From contig OY776119.1 in NCBI GenBank assembly GCA_963675135.1, forward strand, positions 78,795,727-78,859,726: DNA of 64,000 nt, given 5' to 3'. A program made the position numbers and the translations under genes. Shown in pieces: positions 32,201-43,032 of the stretch. The notes under the pieces were generated by a model. The model saw only the letters and a program-made list of their open reading frames with translations, was not told the origin of the DNA and did no database searches. The DNA is from Galeopsis tetrahit. Its lineage: Eukaryota > Streptophyta > Magnoliopsida > Lamiales > Lamiaceae. Numbering within the stretch: position 1 is the stretch's first letter; each line of letters opens with the position of its first letter.

Positions 32201-33320
32201 GAGATAATATCATTTTTGGTCACCGAAGTTTACTTCTTTTCATATTTGGTCACCCACATTTAGTCATTGTTAAAATTGGTCACTCAGTTATTATATTTTA
32301 TCAATATTGGTCATTCCGTTAGTCAATCTGTTATTTGACTAATGGAGAAAGAGTTGAAACAAATCTAATAACAAGAATGAAACATGTGAACCTAGAGTCA
32401 TGAAAAAAAAAATGAAGAATCTTAGTCAATCACAAAAATTACCAATATTCATATGTATATTTTATTATTTCAATTTAAGTTTTAAGTTTTTTTATGATTA
32501 AATTAAATTATTTTATTATATTATATTATATTTATCTCAATAGATCAGAAAAAATTCTCATTATATTAATAGGTTAGAAAGAATTTCCATGCATATCTTC
32601 TCCAACGTGATTCAATCAACCATTTTTCTGGATAGTTAAAAAATTTCACTAAGTTTTTAATAATTATTCAATTCAATTATGAATTCATCTCAGTTGTTGT
32701 TGGTTTAATTTTTAAACTCTAGAGATAGAATGAAACTTTGTATTCAGATTTTTTTTTTAACAAGTGTACTTTGTTTTTCAATTCTTGGTTTCATATTAAA
32801 TTTATAATAATTGGAGATAAAAACTTATTGCAATTTTTTTTTTTTTAACAATTGTACTCTGTTTTCCAATTCTTGGTTTCATATTAAATTCTAAATATAT
32901 TTCTATTAAAATCATTATTGCAGATTTCTTGAAATGTTAGTCAAACAACTGGGCATTTGAAATGAATTGAAATAAATTTCTATCTCCTGAGTTTTTCATT
33001 TAAACCAACATTGATTGAATCACGTTTTCAGTGGGTGTTTCTTCACGTACGCTCCATTAGGTGCGTGCTTCTGTGTTTGCCATTAGGTGCTTCTGTGTTT
33101 GTTTCATTAGTTTTGGAAGATGTATGAGAACTGGAAGATGTATGAGAATTTTTAACCTGTTTTTGAGAAATTTCACGGCTCAAAACTCTTTTTCCGTTAG
33201 TCAATGAACATAGTGATCAATTTTGATAGAATATAATAACAGGGTGACCAATTTTGATAGTGACTAAATGTGAGTGACCAAATATGAATAAACTTGGGTG
33301 ACCAAAATTGATATTTTCCC
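32201..33320. mobile_element. Mutator-like element with ~120-bp terminal inverted repeats (copy 1)
   Basis: The ends GAGATAATATCATTTTTGGTCACC and, inverted, GGGAAAATATCAATTTTGGTCACC start long inverted repeats built of TTGGTCAC blocks (about 32201-32345 and 33180-33320). The flanks AATATATCG and AATACATCG (33321-33329) are a 9-bp duplication with one difference. The interior has no transposase. A second copy is at about 43033-44441. Confidence 0.85.
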
Positions 33321-33540
33321 AATACATCGTGGACCAAAATCTAAAGGACCAATAATTAATGGACCAGAAATGCAATTAATATGTCTTAAAATTTAGGGGG
33401 TGCAACCAATTAATCGCTCCTTTAAGTCTTGATTTTGCTGCCTTAAATAAAAAATTATATGTGGATAAAGAGTAAAATCAGTAGATACTAGATCTTATTA
33501 ATAAAGTAGAAAAAATACTTAAAAATTAACTATTTAAATA

Positions 33541-33660
33541 GAATAAATATATACTTTGTGGACCTAAAAATATGTCTGAACAAATTTCGTCAAGACGGAG
33601 GGATAAATATATACTTTGTGAACCTAAAAATATGTCTGAACAAACTTCGTCAGGACGGAG
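33541..33660 (+). repeat. Tandem duplication, 2 x 60 bp
   Basis: 33541-33600 and 33601-33660 share RATAAATATATACTTTGTG...CGTCARGACGGAG with five or so differences. The GACGGAGG tail resembles a Stowaway end, so this may be a duplicated MITE end. Confidence 0.85.
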
Positions 33661-34162
33661 GAAGTAGTACTAAATACCCTTTATTATTTCTGAAACAACA
33701 TTTAGAAGTTAAAGATTATCAAATCCATTTTAAAAGGACAAGCTTTCAAGATTTGAAAAAAAAAAAAACAATAATCAATAACTTGTGTTTCACAATAAAG
33801 AAATAAAGTGTTTATAAAAGTCTTCAAATAAACCCTAAAAACTCTTCCAAGAAACTAAAATAAGGAAATAACTAAAGCATATAGAAGGGAATTATAAAAT
33901 AAAAAATTAAGTTTGAATAATGATGATATACATTGCACTATATAAAAATGGTCTTCTGGTCATTTCTGCTCAGCTGATATGCATCAGTCAACAAGACGTA
34001 CATTACAAAAAGACTGAGACGGGAATTTGCGACCAATTCTTCCCAACTACTCCTACATAACAAGAAGCTGAAAATATATTGTACAACTCTAAGCATCCAT
34101 ATAACAGTAATGAAAGGAAAAAGAATAAAAGAACGACACGAAATTCCAGATCATATTATTAA

Positions 34163-34385
34163 GGGTTGGTCTGCTATGGACTCGAGTGCATGTTGTGCAC
34201 TCTAGTCCATGTTGCACTTTTTGGTAAATGGTGTTGCACTTTTCAATTATTAAACTGTATAATAATATTTTTAGTAAATAATTGAAAAGTGCAACACCAT
34301 TTACAAAAAGTGTAAGTCATTAAACTAAAAAGTGCACATGGACTAGGGTGCACAGCATGCACTCGAGTGCATACTAGACTTTACC
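34163..34385. mobile_element. Mutator-type MITE, 223 bp
   Basis: The inverted ends GGGTTGGTCTGCTATGG and GGTAAAGTCTAGTATGC lead into ACTCGAGTGCATG shared by both. A perfect 9-bp duplication TATTATTAA flanks it (34154-34162, 34386-34394). A 200-bp copy is nested in another element at 43543-43742. Confidence 0.9.
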
Positions 34386-34508
34386 TATTATTAATCTCTT
34401 GCTTACATGGGGGGCTCCGACCACTTCTGCCTTCCTCCCGACAACTCGGATGGTGCCTTTCTCCATCTTCATTTTAGAGTAATAACACCTACTAATGCAG
34501 TTATTAAC

Positions 34509-37084
34509 TTAACCAGGACCAGCTTTCTGTAAGCTTGCCATGTATGTCAAATATATGGTCCACAAGTACGAAAACGAGCTATTCACCAAGGGCTGCACAA
34601 GAATCAATAAATTGTAATATTGCCACTATATCATGAAAACAGATTTAAGGCTTTCAGAGCTCTGAATGTGGATCATCAACTTGCAGGAATATGAGACATA
34701 TAAGTACCTGTAGATGGACAGGGATGACTTTGAATGTCAAGAAATCGCAGAAAGGCCAGTACAAAAGACCAGTTAGCAAAGTAGGAAGCAGATCCCGCTT
34801 CAATCGTGCAACAATATCATTCACACCTTCACCTGAAATTGAATTAGAAATTTTAACACAAACGGTTGATAGCAAAATACACAAATGACCCCAGTTTTAC
34901 AAGGATCTTTGAATCCAGTGGTTTATCAATATATCAATGGGACAAGATTCTTCTATCCATTTTGTTGCTGTCCCTCATTAGTCATTATTTCATTTGGAAC
35001 AGTATTTAGTTCACAGGTGTAGTGTAAATAAAATGACTATCAAATATTTCGCAAAAGATTGTTGATTTTAGTAAAGGCAGGCTGAGAAACAAATATAAGA
35101 TGCCTTTCATAGAGACCTGGTTAAGTTAACTACTTCCAACCAGACCCAGGAACTTAAACTGTAACTTGACTTGAACCAGAGATATTACTATGTTAAGCAC
35201 CTTTAACTCCCATATGATTCTAGGACGGGAGGAGTAATTTTGGAAAACAAAAAAACGACATATATTATGGAACAAAATTTATTCTCTAAAACGACATATA
35301 AATTGGAATAGAGGAAGTAATAATAATTAAAAAAATGGGAGATAGATAATTGATTGTGTATTGGAAATTGTGTTTGGAAAAAAAATTATAGGGTAGTATT
35401 TTAGAGGATTTGAAATCCTATACCAAAATCTGGAGAAACAAACGTGAATATGGATTTGAAAAAAAAAAAAGGTGGAGCGTGGGGCTAGAAGCGAACATAC
35501 CATAAGAGTACGATAACAATAATTTAATATAAACAGCAAAACATGGAAAATATTAGCAGTAAGGTGATCCAGAATTACGTTTTCCAATTTAAAGCGCATG
35601 ATGAGTAATATACCTTGAAGAGCAGCATTGAAAGAGAAGAAAATGCTATTGATAACTGGCCCATACATAAGCTGCCCCATTGCTATTTTCTTGAAGGTAG
35701 TTTTCACATCTCTCTGTGGTAATACTCTTCCAACATAGTTAAACCACAAATGCTGTGCTGAACCTAAAATAAACAGCCCAAACCCAGCCATCCTAAACGT
35801 CCTTGCTGGATCCCATTTATCATGGGGCTCCATTGTGATTACCTGAGCAAATCCAGTAACAATTAGATGACAAAGTCAAATCATCGAACATAGAAATAAG
35901 CCCTATTCTCGGGTTTTTTTTTTTTTTTAGAAAAGAAAAAAAACTCACGATCACCATTCACCAATTATATATCAGAATAGTGGAGCAAGATTCCAGGTTT
36001 ACTGTTGTAAATTTGGGTTTGCAAGTAAGTAACATCCTTTATGCTCGTAATACAAATGTAGTCCTACATCAACCCAAACATCTATATATTTGATTCTTGA
36101 GTTTTGAATTGTTCAGCCTTATATTTATTTAAACATGTGAGTCCTGTTTTGCAGTTTGAAACCTTAGTGGTCAAATTCTATTATGCTATGTGAATATCTC
36201 TACATAAGGTTCACATCTAAAGCAGAAATAGAATACTATTAACTCAGAACTAACTTGAAAGCATATACTTCCTACCTTTTCAAGAGTAAAGATTATATGA
36301 TTTACATCACTGAGTTTGAGCATATAAATAAATCTACACATTGTTAGTCCATTATTAACAGCACCATTTTCTCATATTCAGAAACTCATGATACTTATAC
36401 ATTTTGAAATCTCAAAGTAGAAAATTGGTGGGATCAGGTTGTGGATTATGGATTAGTCTGCAATCCATGTTTTAAAACTAAAGAAGTCCAGGCGTCTTCA
36501 TTGAAAATTGTGAAAGCGTTTGTAATATACTACTTAAGATGAATTCTGTAGTCATATATATAGACAGATAGAAAACTAAATTTGCGTTTGTGTAGCAACC
36601 CCCAAAAGTGAAAGTTACAAGGATCACACATATAGAATGCATCTAACGTACAATAACCTAAGTTAAACTAAAACTATCACAACCAAATTCAACTAATATG
36701 CTCCATTCAGAAACAAGAATTTTACCACCAGAAATGCAAAATAAGAATAGTTCGAATTCAAGTTGGGGAATGAAAATGAATTACCTGGGAGGTGACGTCA
36801 GCTGCCCCATAAATGATGGCGGAGGATATACTCTTGGTCAATTTAGGACGGCGGTCGAGCATACCCAAATACCAGTTGAGGAATCCTCCTCCCGTAGTGG
36901 AATTGGATGAATAAAGCCGGCGGAAAAGCGGAGAGGAGGCGAATGGATGGTAGGGGGTTTGTTTCATGGTGGATTGATGATGGGAAGGGATGTAGGTTCT
37001 GCATTGTTGATTGTAGAGAGTAGAAGAGCGGCTGCGACGGAGAGCGTTCCGTGTGAAATTGGTTATGAGATGAAATGTTGTCAT
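34509..37084 (-). CDS. Mpv17/PMP22 family membrane protein, four exons
   Basis: Exons in order: 36785-37084, 35614-35842, 34708-34832, 34509-34592. All junctions obey GT/AG, phases fit, and the total is 738 nt (245 residues). The N-terminus (about 60 residues, Arg/Ser/Thr-rich, few acidic) looks like an organelle-targeting peptide. Then FLNWYLGMLDRRPKLTKSISSAIIYGAADVTSQ, RTFRMAGFGLFILGSAQHLWFNYV, TTFKKIAMGQLMYGPVINSIFFSFNAALQG and ARLKRDLLPTLLTGLLYWPFCDFLTFKVIPVHLQPLVNSSFSYLWTIYLTYMAS give the four-helix family pattern, with the W.P..DF.TF..IPVHLQ...N..SY.W..Y signature near the end. Family members sit in mitochondrial, chloroplast or peroxisomal membranes and have been linked to channel function. 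The substrate is unknown. The closest plant type I recall is the Arabidopsis At2g14860 group. An alternative start at Met40 is possible. Confidence 0.92.
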
Positions 37085-37853
37085 GTCGTCGATGGTTGTG
37101 GAATAATCCGTAATCTAGACTAGGGGAAGGGGAAGGGGTGCATATTTGAATGTTGCAGGAAACAAGGAAGACGAGTGATTGTAGTTTGCCAGATGCAACT
37201 GAACCTAAAATATTGGAACATGTGTGGTTTTGCAATAGCATTTGTCAAGAAAGTGAAAATTTTGTTTAATATATTCACTTATACAATCTTTTTTAGCATT
37301 ATTGCAGTCACACAAAATTATAAAATGAATTTATTTAGCAAATGTAATGAGTCCATTAAAATATTGAAAATTTGGAAAATAAAATGGTCTGGCACTAAAT
37401 TCAATCTTCTTATTAATACTATCATTTGTCCCTTTGAGCACCACCAATTTCTCACTTTATTTTATTATTATTGAGTTTTCATGTGTAAGGATTGTATAAT
37501 TTTGTGATTGGGAGTACAACAAAAAGGAATTTTCTTGTTGGTGATTTATGAATGTTATTGAACACAATTTGTAGAACAATTTTTTTAGTTCAACAAAATT
37601 TCAGTTAAAATCGATTGATTTTATATCAGATTAATTTTGATTAAAATACTATGCTCTCTCAATTAAATATATGATGTTGAATGACTTCACCGGCTGCGGC
37701 GAATTTTCCAGAAAGGTGAAGGAGATAGTAAATACTGAATAGTGTGGAATGAGAAAATTTTGATTTTCGAATACGGAGATTTAGCAATACAGTTAAACTG
37801 AAAACTCAAATGAAAAGTAAAACAGGACAACAAAACATTGCCCTAAGTACTTA

Positions 37854-37972
37854 GGGCGTGTTTTGAAACTCTAAAAACTGCTTCCAGAATCACTTTTTTT
37901 CAAAAACTTGTGAGAGGGAGCTTTAAAAATAAGTGATTTTAGAAGCAGTTTGTAGATTTTCAAAACACACCC
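37854..37972. mobile_element. Tourist-like (PIF/Harbinger) MITE, 119 bp
   Basis: Inverted ends GGGCGTGTTTTGAAA and GGGTGTGTTTTGAAA with a 3-bp TTA duplication (37851-37853, 37973-37975). The arms extend through GCTTCTAAAATCACTT-type sequence, so almost the entire element can fold back. Confidence 0.85.
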
Positions 37973-38051
37973 TTAATAACAAACAGATGGATGTATCATG
38001 TATTACTTTTGGTAAAATTTGATAAAATTAGAAACCTTAAATCCCACTAAG

Positions 38052-38631
38052 TAGGGTTGTAAACGAATCGAATAATTTTGCTCGATTCGATATTCGTATT
38101 CAAATTTTGATATTCGTATTCGAAATTTTATGATTCGAATTCAAATACAAATATTTTTTTTAATTCGATTAATAAACTAATACAAATAAAAAATTATAAT
38201 TTGATATTCGTATTCGAAATTTTATGATTCGAATTCAAATTCAAATATTTTTTTTAATTCGATTAATAAACTAATACAAATACAAAATTATGACATTTGA
38301 TTCGATATTAGTAAGTATTCAATTATATTTATAATATATATAAATAAATATTTTTTAAATGTATATTTGCCTCATGTCTTATAATATTATTTAAATTATT
38401 ATTTTAAAAAATTTCTTCATAAATTTTTGAATCGAATAGTTTAAAGTCAAATTGAACAGTATTGAATACGAATCAATTTCAAATCGAATACTTGAAAAAT
38501 AATGTTTAGAATATGTATTAAAAAATTCGAATCGAATACCGAATCAAATTTATTATTCGAAAATTAAACATATACGAATATTTTTACGAATCGAATACTG
38601 CAGTATTCACTTCGATTCGTTTACAACCCTA
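38052..38631. mobile_element. hAT-like element with ATTCGAA motif arrays
   Basis: Both ends are TAGGGTTGTAAACGAATCGAA in inverted orientation. Arrays of ATTCGAAT/ATTCGTATTCGAA fill the two subterminal regions, and a block at about 38095-38165 is repeated at about 38200-38270. No clear 8-bp duplication remains. The ends and architecture match hAT non-autonomous elements. Confidence 0.7.
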
Positions 38632-38639
38632 GGCTACAA

Positions 38640-40223
38640 CAATCATATCTCACTACCACAACAATCATATGTCGCTATTGTGCTCGATAAAGGCACATAT
38701 TTTAAATTAATACTCCTATTTAATACATACCATATGTTTAATAATTTATTTTCAGTTCATTTTAATAATTTAATACAGGTGATGAGAAAACGGAGAAGTA
38801 GCACAAAACTGATAGAAGGCGCAACCTGCTTTATAAACCTAAAAATAAATAAATAAATAAATGAAATTCAAGTGACACAAGCATTACAGATAATCACATT
38901 ACAAACATCATTGGTGCACACTGCACTATAAGCAAGTGGAGACATAATAATTAGATAAATATTCAGGGAAATCGACAGAATATGTTAACCTGCATATCAA
39001 TTGAAATCATCAACGAAAGCTTCTAACTTGCTATCGGAATCATAACTTAGCATTAAAAGCGCTGCCAATACCAACTAAAAATCACAATAAAGTGTGCTTG
39101 AATTACGCAAGAGACAAATTATCAAACAAAAATCCATACTTCGAAAAGCCTCCTCCACCCTTTCCTAAGGAAATAAGTTATTTCTAACTCAGACCAGTAG
39201 CCACAAAAATGTCCAACCTATGACCGAAAATTAGTACTATAATATATTATGCTATCCAACCAGTATATCCATTTTCATTTAACCCCAACACCTAAACACA
39301 TTCAGCTCCCCTATCAAACTGACTCATTGCGATGAAAACTAAAACTGCTAATACACTAAATCAAAGACTTAATTATTAACAGATGTCTTGTTTTACAAGA
39401 TATTTTCCTGTTACCTGGAGGCTGCAGTAACAAAAAGGGATTGAAAGATAACCAACAAACAAATGCACCAAAGTTTATTGATCTTCAGATGCCAATGAGA
39501 TTGACAGGGGACTATATAACAAGAATCATGAAGCTAATATAAAAACACATTAGAAAATCAACAAAAGGATTTCCGAGAATTGTTGTATGGAGAAGGTTTA
39601 TAAATGGCACTAGCCACTAAACTTCAGCCTATCAGTGGGAGATGTTAAATAATAACAATGACTCTAAGATGGCTGGAGATTACAATTCTTGAGTAGATGA
39701 AGGATTCAATCAATCAAGAACTTGCAGAGAGGAATGATCCAAGGTCGATTTAAGTGGTCTCTAATTGCTCAAGTCAGGGAAATATGGTACCAATTAAGTG
39801 AATGAGGCTCTAAATGAATAGCATTTCTGCTATTGTCTATTTACAGAATCCAATAGGTTTAGCTTCTTGATTTAGTATCTAAACACCATGGTCCAGTCAT
39901 CTATACTCTAATCAAGAATGGTCACAAAAGAAGAAACATTTCTAACTAGATTCAACCTTCACACAACAACTATTTTGAAAACGTATACTGTCAAACAAGT
40001 TATACACTCCACAAAGCAGGAAAGTCGAACTAAAAGGACACGTTAACAATCAACACTATCACAGGAGAATAACATCATTAAATTATTAAAATAGTCATCA
40101 CGCATCTAAATTAAAAAGATAAAAAAAATACGAATAAGTCTGTCGACAAAACATCATGTAATTAAAATACATAACAAAAATTATGCGATATTGCAAAATA
40201 AAATCCCAACCTCAACATTCAGC
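38640..40223. other. Region downstream of RPL12, no gene recognised
   Basis: Less AT-rich than most spacers here, yet no ORF or exon-like segment with recognisable similarity was found on either strand. It may hold the RPL12 3' untranslated region near 40,100-40,223. An (AAAT)n run is at about 38840-38862. Confidence 0.45.
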
Positions 40224-40724
40224 TTAATCTAGTGGGATTTCTATATCTCCGTCAGTGATCTCCTGCTGCAAATCCTTAGGATCCTTCCCATCCACGGTGC
40301 ATCCAACGGAAACACACGTGCCGAGAATCTCCTTGACAGTGCCAGACAAATCCTTAGCTATGGAACGAACCTTCATCACCTTAGCGATCTCGATCACATC
40401 ATCGAGTGAGATATTACCATTATGCTTAATGTTTTTGGTTTTCTTACGGTCTCTCTCGGGCTCCTTGAGGGCCTTGATGACTAAAGCGGCGGCAGAGGGG
40501 ACGACGGTGACCTTGGCCTGACGGTTCTGGACGGTTAGCTTGACAGTGACGCGGAGACCCTTCCAATCCTTAGCTGTTTCCTTGGCGATGTCTTCACCGA
40601 TCTTTTTGGGAGAAAGACCGAGAGGACCAATCTTAGGCGCGAGGGAACTCGCAGCGCCGACTTCTCCACCGGTAACTCGGACGAAAACGTCCACAACCTG
40701 CGATGGATCGAACTTCGGCGGCAT
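40224..40724 (-). CDS. RPL12: Cytosolic 60S ribosomal protein L12 (uL11)
   Basis: A complete, intronless 166-residue protein (MPPKFDPSQVVDVFVRVTGG...ITDGDIEIPLD), the usual length of plant RPL12. The N-terminal uL11 domain (GGEVGAASSLAPKIGPLGLSPKKIGEDIAKETAKDWKGLRVTVKL) and C-terminal rRNA-binding domain (NIKHNGNISLDDVIEIAKVM, GTVKEILGTCVSVGCTVDG) are complete. It binds the GTPase-associated centre of 25S rRNA at the base of the stalk. The start ATG is followed at once by the conserved MPPKFDP. The promoter upstream carries telo-boxes and site II motifs, as is typical of plant ribosomal protein genes. Nothing is broken. Being intronless is normal for this gene in plants, though a retrocopy cannot be fully excluded; the ribosomal-type promoter argues against that. 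Confidence 0.97.
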   Translation of the reverse strand: MPPKFDPSQVVDVFVRVTGGEVGAASSLAPKIGPLGLSPKKIGEDIAKETAKDWKGLRVTVKLTVQNRQAKVTVVPSAAALVIKALKEPERDRKKTKNIKHNGNISLDDVIEIAKVMKVRSIAKDLSGTVKEILGTCVSVGCTVDGKDPKDLQQEITDGDIEIPLD

Positions 40725-40737
40725 TGTTGGCGGTTGC

Positions 40738-40936
40738 TAGGGTTTGAGAGTCGAGAGGAGAAAAGAAGCGAAAGGCAGAAAGAGGTAAGTCAGTTTTAGG
40801 GTTTTAGGGTAGTTGAAAGGCCGAAATGACGGAAAAGCCCACTTGAGAAATTTGGGCTTTACAGATTTGGGCCTTTTTTATCAATAACGAGAGCTGCCCG
40901 AAATGACCGAATAAGCACACTTGAGAAATTTGGGCT
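40738..40936 (-). promoter_or_regulatory. RPL12 promoter: telo-boxes and site II motifs
   Basis: On the gene strand, AAACCCTA (40738-40745) and ACCCTAAAACCCTAAAAC (about 40794-40810) are telo-box motifs. TGGGCY/RGCCCA site II motifs lie at 40836-40841, 40853-40858, 40868-40873 and 40931-40936. This pairing is known to drive growth-linked expression of ribosomal protein genes. A block with a site II motif is duplicated (about 40823-40862 and 40900-40940, offset 77 bp). Confidence 0.8.
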
Positions 40937-41531
40937 TTTTTCTCTTTTCTACGAGAGCAATATTTTAAGATGGATTGGGGTATATACCCTCCACAGCTTT
41001 GTTTAATACACTCCCCCTCCATTTTTTTTAATTCAATATATATATGAAATACCAATTTTGCCCTTAGTAAAATAGTATAGATACATACACACCCCTTTAA
41101 AACCCTAACCCTAATTTTCTCATCTTTTTCTTCATTTTCTCTTTTCCTCCCACATTTCTCCTCATTCCTCTCATCCGTCATCTGCGTTCGCCAACGCCTT
41201 TCTCTCCTCCTTCCTCGTTTCTCGCCTCCTCCTCATCACCTCCGCCGCTGCCCATCTTCTTTCTCTTTTTTTTATTTTTTTTTTGTAATTCTTCTACTCG
41301 CCCTCGGCCGCTCCTCCACCCTCAGCGCTCGCCGCCGCTCCGGCTCTCCCTCGGCCGTGGCGGCCCATCCCCAGCGCTCGTCGCCACTCCGGCTCTCCAT
41401 CGGCCGTCGCGGTCCATCCCCATCGCTAGCCGTCGCGGCCCGGCCGCCCTTAGCGCTCGTCGCCGCTTCATCTTGCCCCGCCTTCCTCCGCATGAGAACA
41501 TATTTGCTTTTTTTTTTTTAAATTTTCGATC

Positions 41532-41602
41532 ATTATTGGTCGCTCAAAAACACTCTCGTCGACATCTTGGGTCGACAAGAGTGTTTTTGAGCGACCAATA
41601 AT
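41532..41602. repeat. Near-perfect hairpin, 32-bp arms and 7-base loop
   Basis: Arms 41532-41563 and 41571-41602 are complementary at 31 of 32 positions, with ATCTTGG as the loop. Each arm carries GGTCGCTCAAAAACACTC and ends in GTCGAC. A transcript on either strand would form a long stem. Confidence 0.9.
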
Positions 41603-41647
41603 TGTCGAAAAATTCAATTTTTTTTTTTAATTTTCTTTCTAAATTTG

Positions 41648-41779
41648 GTCGACAAACTAGTGTTGACCGGAGTATTTTTAGTCGACAAACCAGTGTCGAC
41701 CGGAGTATTTTTAGTCGACAAACCAGTGTCGACCGGAGTGTTTTTGGTCGACAAATTAGTGTCGACCGGAGTGTTTTTT
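41648..41779 (+). repeat. Tandem array, 4 x 33 bp (GTCGACAAAC...GTCGACCGGAG)
   Basis: Units begin with GTCGACAAA at 41648, 41681, 41714 and 41747. Each contains a second GTYGACCGGAG half, so GTCGAC recurs at short intervals. It lies inside the Mutator-like element and shares motifs with the hairpin just before it. Confidence 0.9.
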
Positions 41780-42011
41780 AAAAATAGTAAGTGTTTTTTC
41801 TAAATTTTATGTGGTGGTGGTGGCGGCGGCGGCAGTCTAATTTTAGGGTTAGGATTTGTTTAAATTGTAGGGGAGTGTATGTATCTAACCTGATTTAGTA
41901 AAAGGGTAGAATTGGTATTTCATATATATATTGAATTAATAAAAATGAAGGGAGAGTGTATGAAACAAAGCTGGAGGGGTATATACCCCAACCCTTTTAA
42001 GATTTGAACAT

Positions 42012-42101
42012 CCAGCTTGATAGATACACTGACAAAGTGGGATAGCTCAAGTGGTTCCAGCTTGATAGATACACTGACAAAGTGGGATAACTCAAGTGGT
42101 T
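42012..42101 (+). repeat. Tandem duplication, 2 x 45 bp, tRNA A-box-like
   Basis: CCAGCTTGATAGATACACTG... is present twice with one difference (GATAGCTC/GATAACTC). The tail TAACTCAAGTGGTTAGAGCA resembles a polymerase III A box, as in tRNA-derived SINE heads. No B box follows, so at most it is a broken SINE head. Confidence 0.75.
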
Positions 42102-42334
42102 AGAGCATAGATACACTTCTCTCATATTTTTTATTTAGATATTTCATAATTATTTTAAAATTTCTTTAAAAAAAGCATAAAGGGAGTGTATCTATAAAAG
42201 TTTGAGGTGCAAATAATAATACTCATATTTTTTACACATTAATTAGGAAACATAGTAGTATTACTCATCCGTCCAAGCCTAAGCTTTTAATTTGTTCATT
42301 TTTAGTAAATTATTATCTCTAACGTTTCATTACA

Positions 42335-42849
42335 CGGCTAAACAAACTCCGGGTTCTACTATACACACCTCATAACTTCAATTACTATACATATTACACA
42401 TAAAATATAATTTTTTAAAAAAAAAGTCACACCACATTTTTAGGCAATTATAAGTCAATTTTAAAAAATAAAAAAATTACGAAAAAAATCATTCTCCATT
42501 AACGGAAGTACGGAACGGAAGAAACACGGTGAAAAATAAAAGTGAGTTCAAGTTTAAAAGAAGGAGTTCTAACCGTACATATTTGACATTCACAATTTTC
42601 TACCGAACAAAATGAGTAAATTTGATACGCTTAATCTCCATTTTTTACATCAAAATCAAGGGTTTTAATTTTTGTGATTTTTTAAAAAAAATTGAAGTAT
42701 CTTGAATTTAATTTTTTTTTCTTAATTTACCGTTTAGAGTAGAAGGATTTTTATCGAGATTTTTTTTTATTTGAGTATAATTGTTTAAAATTGATATGTA
42801 GGTAGAAATTTAAAAATAAAATATTTTATATGGAGTTTGTTTAGCGGCC
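42335..42849. mobile_element. Mutator-like element related to 9388-10110
   Basis: The left end CGGCTAAACAAACTCCGGG and the inverted right end GGCCGCTAAACAAACTCC match the ends of the TAF4-intron element, including the TTCTACTATACACACC segment. The flanking duplication is not recognisable, so the borders are approximate. Confidence 0.65.
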
Positions 42850-43032
42850 TATTCTTATTTCTCTTAATCACATACCTCTAATGCATATACTATTATTCTA
42901 TTAAAAAAATGAAAAGTTTATTTCGATAAACTGGAACGAATGAATTACATGTATAGTACTCCCTTTCCATCCAATTTCATTATTCTTACTTTTCTTTTTT
43001 GGTTGTCCAATTTTATTATGTCCATACTTTTT

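Larger units (their letters stand above)
40972..41994. mobile_element. Mutator-like element with long TIRs and a GC-rich insert (Pack-MULE-like)
   Basis: Inverted ends GGATTGGGGTATATACCC and GGGTTGGGGTATATACCC continue for over 100 bp (TTTGTTTAATACACTCCC / TTTGTTTCATACACTCTCC and beyond). TTTTAAGAT flanks both sides (40963-40971, 41995-42003), a perfect 9-bp duplication. The interior holds a GC-rich, coding-looking stretch (about 41150-41495), a strong hairpin and a 33-bp tandem array, all unlike the AT-rich surroundings. Captured host sequence is an inference. Confidence 0.85.

Noticed and set aside
40255..40740. Plus-strand ORFs opposite RPL12
   Set aside because: Antisense shadows of a highly conserved ribosomal protein gene.
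41272..41493. Minus-strand ORF of 73 codons rich in Arg/Ala/Glu
   Set aside because: Lies in the GC-rich insert of the Mutator-like element. Composition alone explains the open frame; the sequence is reported as a captured-DNA candidate instead.
42075..42105. Possible tRNA gene (CTCAAGTGGTTAGAGC)
   Set aside because: Only an A-box-like segment is present, with no cloverleaf or B box following. No convincing tRNA gene was found in the window.
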